The position numbers and the translations under genes are program-made. Below, piece by piece: positions 15,670-22,062 of a DNA stretch of 37,599 nucleotides. Within the stretch, counting starts at the first letter, position 1. Every line of letters begins with the position of its first letter. The DNA lies in assembly GCA_964452635.1 (NCBI GenBank), contig CAYVMP010000006.1, positions 1-37,599 of the forward strand. The letters are read 5' to 3'. This DNA is from CAYVMP01 sp964452635. Its GTDB lineage: Bacteria > Patescibacteriota > Minisyncoccia > Phycocordibacterales > DATDWN01. The notes under the pieces are model-generated. The model ran no database searches, was not told where the DNA came from, and worked only from the letters and a program-made list of their open reading frames with translations.

Positions 15670-17961
15670 ATGTATCTCAAATCAATCGAACTTTCTGGAT
15701 TCAAATCATTCGCAAAGAAAAGCGAGTTGCTTTTCAACTCGTCAATTTCTGCTATCGTTGGACCAAACGGATCGGGAAAGTCGAACATTGCGGAGGCATT
15801 CCGGTTTGTACTCGGTGAACAGTCCATCAAATCACTCCGTGGGAAAAAGGGTGAGGACCTCATATTCAACGGTGCAGGGGATTTGCCACGATCAAACCGT
15901 GCATCAGTGAAAGTCGTGTTCGACAATAGTAGTAAATTTCTACCAGTTGATTTTCAAGAGGTGACTATCGAGCGAGTCGTCCATCGAGACTCAGTCAATG
16001 AATACCTCATAAATGGCTCACAGGTTCGTCTCAAGGATGTGATTGAACTTCTCGCTGCTGCACACATCGGAGCATCTGGACACCATATCATTTCGCAGGG
16101 AGAGGCTGATCGTATTTTAAATGCAAGTGTCAAAGAACGTAAATCAATGATTGAAGATGCTCTCGGTCTCAAGATGTATCAATATAAAAAACAAGAAAGC
16201 GAACGTAAACTCGAAAAGACCCGAGAAAATATTGTACAGGTAGAATCCCTCCGGCGAGAGATTCTTCCGCATATTAAATTTCTCAAGAAACAGGTTGAGA
16301 AAGTCGAGAAGGGAATTGAGCTGAAAGGTGAATTACGAGAACGTGCGATTGAGTATTGTAATCGTGAACAGGAATACATCACACGAACTACAGCCCACTT
16401 ACATGAGACGCGTTTACCACTTGAGTCGACACTTCGTGCGCTCGAAGAAGAGTTGCAGGAAGCTAAATCGATTCTTAATGCCCGCGAACACAAGGATCAA
16501 AAATCCGAAGACCTCATTCAACTTGAAAAAAGTTTACATGCAATTCGAGATGAGAAAGACAACCTCTATCGTGAGTTTGGACGCATCGATGGTGAAATGA
16601 CATCGCTCGTGCGTATGGTAAAAAAACAGGAGGAGGTTGCGCAATCATACGAACATAAAACTGTACCACTTGTATCTGTCGAATCATTGTCACAAAATAT
16701 TGAGTCAAAAGTCCACACAGTACGGGGGTGTGTGACGGATGGCGACATCACTCTTGCTCTACAGACGTGTGACGAGATTGTACGACTTGTTACTGAATTT
16801 GTTGATGACAATAAAGATAAAGTGGATATGTCACTCCTCTCTGATGCTCAAAGAGATATTGAACATTTGAAACAGTCCAAAAATGATATTGAAAGCAGAC
16901 TTCAAGATATAAAGCAAAAGGAAATACGCGTGAGTGAACAGTATACTGTGCTCAAGGAAAACATTGAAAGGGAAAAAGATTCTAATCGTGATGCAGAAAA
17001 GGCAGTATTTCGTATTATGGCAGAACAGCAGGAAGTACGATCAAAACTGCACTCCCTCGAGAGTGATGAGAATCTTTTGAAAGTAGTCTCTGAAGATTTC
17101 AAGCGAGAAATCACAGAACTTGCGGTACTACTTGGGCGTGATGTATTGCAGTTTTCGGCGTATACGTTTGACTATACCGAACCTCGTACTGCTCAGGAAG
17201 AGAGGAGAAGAATGGTTGAGAAAATCAAGATTCGTTTGGAAGAAATGGGTGCGTCGGGTAGTGATGATGTGCTAAAGGAATACACAGAGGCTACTGAGCG
17301 AGACACGTTTCTCACGAAGGAGCTTTCTGATTTGGAGGCCTCAGCCTTGTCACTGACTGGACTCATTGCGGATTTGGATACGAGACTTTCAACAGAGTTT
17401 AAAACAGGAGTAGAGAAAATCAATCGACAATTTAAGGAATACTTTGCTCTCATGTTTGGTGGAGGGGAGGCGTCTCTTTCGGTTATTGTGGAACAAAAAC
17501 GCAGGAAAAGTGATACTGGTGCAGATGATTTGTTTGGGGGTGATTCTCATGATTTGTTAGACGATGGAGGGCATGCCCTGCGTAGCTCAAGTGAAGCGCA
17601 GAGCGAAGCAGGGATTGATATCGAGGTGAGTCTTCCAAAGAAAAAGGTGAAGGGACTCATGATGCTCTCAGGTGGTGAGAGGGCACTGACATCCATCGCA
17701 CTCCTCTTTGCTATTTCTCAGGTTAATCCTCCACCGTTTATTATTCTCGATGAGACTGACGCAGCACTCGATGAAGCCAATTCAAAGAAATATGCGGACA
17801 TGATTGAAAACTTATCAAAATACTCTCAACTCATTGTGATTACACACAATAGAGAGACCATGTCCCGCGCAGGAATCCTCTACGGAGTAACGATGGGTAT
17901 GGGTGGGGGATCGAAGTTGCTGTCCGTTGCCTTTGACGAAGCTGTTTCGGTTGCAAAATAG
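15670..17961 (+). CDS. smc: SMC-family chromosome segregation ATPase, short form
   Basis: 763 residues against roughly 1150-1190 for most bacterial SMC. Seen: N-terminal ABC half with SGFKSFAKKSEL and Walker A GPNGSGKS (31-38), then coiled coil (KKQESERKLEKTRENIVQVESL..., about 160-330), a middle region (about 340-400) with no recognisable hinge Gly motifs, a second coiled coil, and a C-terminal ABC half with signature LSGGERALTSIALLFAI and Walker B PFIILDETDAALDE. So both ATPase halves are intact, while the arms are short and the hinge is missing or unrecognisable. Residues about 635-648, just before the signature, are the 40-nt palindromic repeat shared with gyrB. ATG 15670 starts the usual MYLKSIELSGFKSF; a GTG at 15634 lies inside element B. 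No SD. Alternative: another SMC-like ATPase, but SGFKSF and the domain ends fit SMC. Confidence 0.88.
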   Translation: MYLKSIELSGFKSFAKKSELLFNSSISAIVGPNGSGKSNIAEAFRFVLGEQSIKSLRGKKGEDLIFNGAGDLPRSNRASVKVVFDNSSKFLPVDFQEVTIERVVHRDSVNEYLINGSQVRLKDVIELLAAAHIGASGHHIISQGEADRILNASVKERKSMIEDALGLKMYQYKKQESERKLEKTRENIVQVESLRREILPHIKFLKKQVEKVEKGIELKGELRERAIEYCNREQEYITRTTAHLHETRLPLESTLRALEEELQEAKSILNAREHKDQKSEDLIQLEKSLHAIRDEKDNLYREFGRIDGEMTSLVRMVKKQEEVAQSYEHKTVPLVSVESLSQNIESKVHTVRGCVTDGDITLALQTCDEIVRLVTEFVDDNKDKVDMSLLSDAQRDIEHLKQSKNDIESRLQDIKQKEIRVSEQYTVLKENIEREKDSNRDAEKAVFRIMAEQQEVRSKLHSLESDENLLKVVSEDFKREITELAVLLGRDVLQFSAYTFDYTEPRTAQEERRRMVEKIKIRLEEMGASGSDDVLKEYTEATERDTFLTKELSDLEASALSLTGLIADLDTRLSTEFKTGVEKINRQFKEYFALMFGGGEASLSVIVEQKRRKSDTGADDLFGGDSHDLLDDGGHALRSSSEAQSEAGIDIEVSLPKKKVKGLMMLSGGERALTSIALLFAISQVNPPPFIILDETDAALDEANSKKYADMIENLSKYSQLIVITHNRETMSRAGILYGVTMGMGGGSKLLSVAFDEAVSVAK
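17574..17613 (+). repeat. 40-nt in-frame palindromic repeat, copy 2 (inside smc)
   Basis: Identical to 5865-5904 in gyrB, with the same reading frame (ALRSSSEAQSEAG) and the same imperfect hairpin. It lies between an acidic Gly/Asp linker and the ABC signature motif. Confidence 0.85.
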
Positions 17962-17964
17962 CTC

Positions 17965-17997
17965 CTTGATTATTTTGTAAAAAAGTGTAGAAATATG
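17965..17997 (+). repeat. 33-nt upstream repeat of the membrane-protein pair, copy 1
   Basis: Identical to 18718-18750. It contains a promoter-like TTGATT ... TAGAAA and is followed by the SD of the first gene. Confidence 0.7.
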
Positions 17998-18014
17998 TGT
18001 GGAGGTAAGCGAAA

Positions 18015-18638
18015 ATGTCCAATAAGTTTCTGGGGGTGCCTAAACCCTTTAAACTCCCACTGTTGGAGGAAAGATTGTGTGAACATAAAATCCCTACATT
18101 ATGGGATGATTCGATGTCTATCGGGTTATATATGGTGTACGCCACTGACGATGATGGACAAGAGAATTTGGAGGAGTTTTGTAAAAAACATCCTTCTAAA
18201 AAATACTTGGTTAGCATGAGTGAATTTGTGCTGACCTGTATTCAAGGAGTTCTGTTTGTGCTTTTTTTGGTAATACCCGCGTCTACAATAGGGAAACCCA
18301 GTATTCCTCAGAATGTCGCTTTGTCCATTATCGAGATGATTATATTAGCTGTGTTCATTTTCTCCCCTAGTTACATAAAGAAGTTGCAGTATACTTTGCG
18401 TGGGAGAGGATGGTCGGAATCTAACCCAGCACTGTTTGCCCATGAGCATCCAATGGATGTTATCAAGCAAATCTGCGGGTGTTCTACAGATGACTGTACT
18501 CACTCACCATTTAATTTCTTGGTGTCGCACCACCCAAGAAATCCTACTCGATTCCTGTCTGTTAAGGGACCAGATACTGGTCCTGCGAGAGTGTACTTCC
18601 TCGCTTCGTGGGAAAAACCATCAGAAAAATCAGAGTAG
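18015..18638 (+). CDS. Two-helix membrane protein, paralog 1 of a tandem pair
   Basis: Not recognised. 207 residues from ATG 18015 behind GTGGAGG. A soluble N-terminal part of about 70 residues (KPFKLPLLEERLCEHKIP..., LYMVYATDDDG..., EEFCKKHPSKKYLVSMSEF) is followed by two hydrophobic segments (about 73-95 and 103-122) and a C-terminal soluble part with ICGC, a HHPRNPTRFLSV motif and the end YFLASWEKPSEKSE. The downstream gene is a paralog with the same plan. It has its own SD and terminator. No catalytic motif was seen; a small membrane-anchored factor is all that can be said. Confidence 0.7.
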   Translation: MSNKFLGVPKPFKLPLLEERLCEHKIPTLWDDSMSIGLYMVYATDDDGQENLEEFCKKHPSKKYLVSMSEFVLTCIQGVLFVLFLVIPASTIGKPSIPQNVALSIIEMIILAVFIFSPSYIKKLQYTLRGRGWSESNPALFAHEHPMDVIKQICGCSTDDCTHSPFNFLVSHHPRNPTRFLSVKGPDTGPARVYFLASWEKPSEKSE

Positions 18639-18646
18639 AGTAGATA

Positions 18647-18676
18647 TCCTCCGGTACACGCCGGGGGATTTGTTTT
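18647..18676 (+). terminator. Terminator of paralog 1
   Basis: TCCTCCGG (18647-18654)/CCGGGGGA (18661-18668), then TTTGTTTT. It is part of a 70-nt block (18607-18676) identical to 19374-19443. Confidence 0.8.
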
Positions 18677-18717
18677 ATATCAATCCGTAGCGAGAATTTC
18701 ATCAAAAATCTTTCTAC

Positions 18718-18750
18718 CTTGATTATTTTGTAAAAAAGTGTAGAAATATG
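18718..18750 (+). repeat. 33-nt upstream repeat of the membrane-protein pair, copy 2
   Basis: Identical to 17965-17997. Each paralog thus has the same promoter-like segment. Confidence 0.7.
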
Positions 18751-18766
18751 GGTGGAGGTACGTGAA

Positions 18767-19405
18767 ATGTCAGATAAGTTTACGGGTACGTTTAAGCCCT
18801 TCGAGTACCCAGCGTTGGAGTTGGAACACCGTCTCCATAGTCGTAGCGTAGTGGTATCTGAAGAGCCATCTCAAGTGGTTCTGTATATGGTGTACGGTAA
18901 GGATTATGATGCACTTGCAAACCGAGAGGAGTTTTGTGAAAAACATCCTTTCCAGAAGTATTTTGTTGGAATGAGTGAGTTCGCGTATGCTTCCTTTATC
19001 CTTCTTGTTGGCTTATTGTTTCTGTTTACAACTGTCATAGCCTTTACTGGAGAACGAGGATTCACTACCCAGAACATACTAAAAAGCATTTTTATGATAG
19101 TTGTGATTTATCTCTGTATTTTTTCCCCCAGATACATAGAAAGACTAAACCATTCTTTGGAGGGTAGGGAATGGACGACTTCCCCTCCATCACATTTTAC
19201 CAATGAGAATTCGATGGATAGCATGAAAATAATCTGTGGTTGTCTCGATGCGGTTTCAAAATGTGCTCACCCAGGGTTTATTTTTAAGGTGTGGCACCAC
19301 CCACGCAATCCTACTCGGTTTCTGTCGGTTGAAAGTGTTCGTTCTGAAGGCAGAAGAAGATATTTCCTCGCCTCGTGGGAAAAACCATCAGAAAAATCAG
19401 AGTAG
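18767..19405 (+). CDS. Two-helix membrane protein, paralog 2 of a tandem pair
   Basis: 212 residues from ATG 18767 behind GTGGAGG; an in-frame GTG at 18752 overlaps the SD and is less likely. Same plan as its upstream neighbour: KPFEYPALELEHRL, LYMVYGKDYD, EEFCEKHPFQKYFVGMSEF, two hydrophobic segments, ICGC, HHPRNPTRFLSV and an identical end FLASWEKPSEKSE. The middle has diverged strongly, while the last 70 nt (including stop and terminator) are identical at DNA level, which points to a tandem duplication with later exchange at the 3' end. It converges on rnr. Function unknown. Confidence 0.7.
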   Translation: MSDKFTGTFKPFEYPALELEHRLHSRSVVVSEEPSQVVLYMVYGKDYDALANREEFCEKHPFQKYFVGMSEFAYASFILLVGLLFLFTTVIAFTGERGFTTQNILKSIFMIVVIYLCIFSPRYIERLNHSLEGREWTTSPPSHFTNENSMDSMKIICGCLDAVSKCAHPGFIFKVWHHPRNPTRFLSVESVRSEGRRRYFLASWEKPSEKSE

Positions 19406-19413
19406 AGTAGATA

Positions 19414-19443
19414 TCCTCCGGTACACGCCGGGGGATTTGTTTT
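19414..19443 (+). terminator. Terminator of paralog 2
   Basis: TCCTCCGG (19414-19421)/CCGGGGGA (19428-19435), then TTTGTTTTTTT. The rnr stop codon (19445-19447) abuts the T-run on the other strand. Confidence 0.8.
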
Positions 19444-19444
19444 T

Positions 19445-21385
19445 TTACACCAATCCGTAGTCGAGAACACGACGTTCCATATCTGCAGAGATAACCTTGA
19501 ATCTGAGTGTGTCACCGAGTGTGAATTTCTTGCCACTTTTTTCACCTTTGAGAGTGTAGTTTTTTTCATCGAGTGTGAAGAAATCATCTCCAAGATCACG
19601 GAGCTTTATCATTCCCTCACATTTAGTTTCTTTCTCTTCGATGTAGATGCCCCATTCAGTTACACCCGTGATAGTTCCATCAAATGTTTCTCCGACATGT
19701 TCCTGCATGTACTCAACTTGTTTGTATTTAATAGACGAGCGTTCTGCATCCGATGCTCGTTTTTCATTTTCACTTGATTCGAGACAGATTCGTTCGTATT
19801 TTTCAAATTCATTTGGTTCGATTTTGCCACCCTTGAGTTCTCGTTCGAGGAAACGGTGTACGAGAAGATCGGGGTATCGACGAATTGGAGATGTAAAGTG
19901 TGTGTAGTATGTGAACGCAAGCCCGAAGTGTCCGATATTTTTCGTTGAGTAGACGGCCTTTGCCATACTCCGGATCGTTGCCGTTTTGATAAGTTCTTCG
20001 TTGCTACTTCCTTCGACATCCTTGAGTAGTTCGTTGATATCTCGAGAGGTAACTTTGCCCTCTTTATTGTGCAAATCAAACCCAAGTGCTTTGAGAAATA
20101 CCGCAAGGTTTTCGATGCGTTCTGTATCGGGAGTATTATGTATTCGGTACACTGACTGTGCACCCTTTTTAGAAATATTTTCCTTTTGAGATTTGAATAC
20201 AAACTCAGCAACAGCACGGTTGGCAAGGAGCATGTATTCCTCAACAAGTTTATGAGTATCAAGTCTCTGTTTTCGATACACACGTATTGGTTTGCCTTTC
20301 TCATCGAGGACGAACTTCACTTCATCTGTTTCGAAATTGATCGCACCATTTTCGAATTTTTTCTTTTCAAATATTTTTGCAATTCGATGGAGTGTTCGGA
20401 GTTCTGTTTGGAATGGTCCGTCGAGCTCACCATCAATCACTTTCTGTGCATCTTCGTATGTAAATCTGCGATCACTGTGGATGATTGTTCGCCCAAACCA
20501 TTGATCGATAATTGTGCCGTGTGTATCTATTTTAAATACTGCAGAGAATGTGTATTTGTCTTCGTTTGGGTTGAGTGAACAGAGGTCGTTTGAGAGAACT
20601 TCTGGGAGCATTGGGATGGTGCGGTCGACGAGATATACGGAGAGCCCGCGTTTTTCTGCCTCACGATCAAGCTCGGTACCGGGGGTAACGAAATATGACA
20701 CATCTGCAATGTGCACGCCGATTTCGTACGTGTCATCACCAAGGTCAACAAATGAAATCGCATCATCAAAATCCTTGGCATCTGCTGGGTCAATGGTCAT
20801 TGTGGTAGTAGAGCGCATGTCACGGCGGTTTTTGATTTCAGTTTCAAATGTAGTCGGGTATTTCTGTTTGAGGAGTTCAGCTTCTGCTTCGACGGTGAGA
20901 GGGAATTCAACTCGAAAACCCTTTTCGAGAACAATCGCTTCCATTTCTGTATTGTTTTCTCCGGATGCGCCAATGATTTTGGCGACGGTACCCATGAGTC
21001 GAGTTGTACTTGCCTCCCAATCTATTTCGACGAGAACTTTTGTGCCTTCTGGGATCTTTGCTTCCTCGTCGGTAGGTAGGAAAATATCTGCATACATGCG
21101 TTTGTCATCTGGGACTACATACGTTCCAGCATCACCGTGTACTACAGTGCCGACATACTCATTTTTAGTACGAGTGACTACACGCACCACCTTTCCTTGG
21201 TCTCGGTTTTTGATTTTCTCTCCTGTTGCCTCGATTTCAACAATGTCTCCGTGAAATGCACGGTTTACATACTCGGGTTGAATCTCGATACTATCAGTTT
21301 TCTTTTTATTTTCTGGATCGAGATCAAAAAAACCAACTCCTTTGGAATTGATACTAATCGCTCCAGTGAATCGTTTGCCTTTCAT
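19445..21385 (-). CDS. rnr: Ribonuclease R (RNase II/VacB family 3'-5' exoribonuclease)
   Basis: Processive exoribonuclease able to degrade structured RNA. 646 residues, shorter than the roughly 800 of larger bacteria. Seen: cold-shock/OB part (RFTGAISINSKGVGFFDLD ... YVGTVVHGDAGTYVVPDD), the RNB catalytic domain with TIDPADAKDFDDAISF (metal-binding Asp cluster) and GVHIADVSYFV, FTSPIRRYPDLLVHR, and a C-terminal S1 domain (GETFDGTITGVTEWGIYIE). The N-terminal helix-turn-helix and the basic C-tail of larger RNase R are absent. It starts at ATG 21385; TATACT with a preceding TGn (minus, 21394-21399) lies 8 nt upstream, so the mRNA is probably leaderless. It could be the main enzyme for removing the highly structured RNAs predicted here (inference). 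Confidence 0.94.
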   Translation of the reverse strand: MKGKRFTGAISINSKGVGFFDLDPENKKKTDSIEIQPEYVNRAFHGDIVEIEATGEKIKNRDQGKVVRVVTRTKNEYVGTVVHGDAGTYVVPDDKRMYADIFLPTDEEAKIPEGTKVLVEIDWEASTTRLMGTVAKIIGASGENNTEMEAIVLEKGFRVEFPLTVEAEAELLKQKYPTTFETEIKNRRDMRSTTTMTIDPADAKDFDDAISFVDLGDDTYEIGVHIADVSYFVTPGTELDREAEKRGLSVYLVDRTIPMLPEVLSNDLCSLNPNEDKYTFSAVFKIDTHGTIIDQWFGRTIIHSDRRFTYEDAQKVIDGELDGPFQTELRTLHRIAKIFEKKKFENGAINFETDEVKFVLDEKGKPIRVYRKQRLDTHKLVEEYMLLANRAVAEFVFKSQKENISKKGAQSVYRIHNTPDTERIENLAVFLKALGFDLHNKEGKVTSRDINELLKDVEGSSNEELIKTATIRSMAKAVYSTKNIGHFGLAFTYYTHFTSPIRRYPDLLVHRFLERELKGGKIEPNEFEKYERICLESSENEKRASDAERSSIKYKQVEYMQEHVGETFDGTITGVTEWGIYIEEKETKCEGMIKLRDLGDDFFTLDEKNYTLKGEKSGKKFTLGDTLRFKVISADMERRVLDYGLV

Positions 21386-21393
21386 GTGAGATT

Positions 21394-21402
21394 AGTATAA
21401 CA
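21394..21402 (-). promoter_or_regulatory. rnr promoter (extended -10)
   Basis: TGT-TATACT on the minus strand, ending 8 nt before the ATG. No clear -35. Confidence 0.55.
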
Positions 21403-21497
21403 GATTGGACACATTTTACCTACTGTCTTGTAAAAGAGCTATACTGAGCCATATTATATAATTCTAAAAAAGTATTTTGATTTTCATATAAATTTGC

Positions 21498-21526
21498 TTG
21501 ACAAAAAATTGAAAGGGTGCTACTAT
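21498..21526 (+). promoter_or_regulatory. Promoter of the ncRNA at 21533
   Basis: TTGACA (21498-21503), 17-nt spacer, TACTAT (21521-21526). Strong match with optimal spacing. Confidence 0.7.
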
Positions 21527-21532
21527 ATACCC

Positions 21533-21740
21533 ATAATGATCTTTCAAAATTTTTCGTTCGGCGTACGAACTACGCCACGCACAGGCTTACCCGGTCACCT
21601 GACCGGGGCCCACTAGGGGCTTAAACTAGCAACTTGTCTCGCGCAAGCTCGAGATCGCCAACATGGCCCGAATCGCCATGCTGGCAGCGGATCCCGAGTC
21701 TTGTAGAGACAAAGAGGGCAGGAGAAATCCTGCCCTTTTC
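21533..21740 (+). ncRNA. Probable structured ncRNA of about 205 nt, unidentified
   Basis: A promoter and a terminator frame a GC-rich stretch in AT-rich surroundings. Hairpins seen: GGCGTA-cgaac-TACGCC, CCCGGTCA-cc-TGACCGGG, and a long irregular hairpin (about 21636-21712) built from TTGTCTC, CAAG, CTCG, GATC and GCCA-a-CATGGC, each pairing in order with its complement up to GAGACAA. An ATG-started frame inside (MARIAMLAADPESC...) has no SD and cuts across the stems, so it is not taken as a gene. No SRP GGAA-loop, RNase P core or tmRNA T-arm was found; 6S-like RNA is possible because of the long interrupted hairpin. Confidence 0.55.
21716..21739 (+). terminator. Terminator of the ncRNA
   Basis: GGGCAGG (21716-21722)/CCTGCCC (21729-21735), then TTTTCC. 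Confidence 0.8.
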
Positions 21741-21766
21741 CATATATAAATTTACAATTTTTTCCT

Positions 21767-21794
21767 TTTACAAAAAGGGTATCTGTGGTATCAT
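21767..21794 (+). promoter_or_regulatory. uvrA promoter
   Basis: TTTACA (21767-21772), 16-nt spacer, TATCAT (21789-21794). The leader to uvrA would be about 260 nt and includes a small hairpin (CCCGtccgCGGG, about 21819-21830) and all of element C. Confidence 0.55.
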
Positions 21795-21860
21795 AATGCT
21801 CACTATATATGCAGTACGCCCGTCCGCGGGTCTGTTTGTGTATGTGTACGTTATGTAGAC

Positions 21861-22051
21861 AGTTTTCAAAATTCGTCGAGTGCACTTACTGTTCTGGCAC
21901 ATTGCGCAGTCAATTAGAAAACAACTGTGGGCGAGTGATGGGAACACGAGATCCGCATCTTGTTTTCTTGATTGGCGAGCGTGAGGAAAATTTCTAGCAA
22001 GAAATTATTCCGGTGACAGAACAGTAAGTGTCGAGACAAATTTTGAAAACT
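21861..22051 (+). repeat. Structured intergenic element C, uvrA leader
   Basis: Outer stem: AGTTTTCAAAATT (21861-21873) with 22039-22051 (13 bp, perfect). P1: CACTTACTGTTCTG (21883-21896) with 22017-22030 (14 bp, perfect). P2: CAATTAGAAAACAA (21911-21924) with TTGTTTTCTtGATTG (21960-21974). P3: GGAAAATTTCT-agca-AGAAATTATTCC (21985-22011). P3 has the frame of element B's hairpin but different paired bases. It stands in sense orientation, 11 nt before the uvrA ATG. Confidence 0.75.
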
Positions 22052-22062
22052 ATCCAATTTTT

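Noticed and set aside
21664..21750. Short frame MARIAMLAADPESC... inside the ncRNA upstream of uvrA
   Set aside because: No SD, and it runs through the stems of the long hairpin and the terminator.
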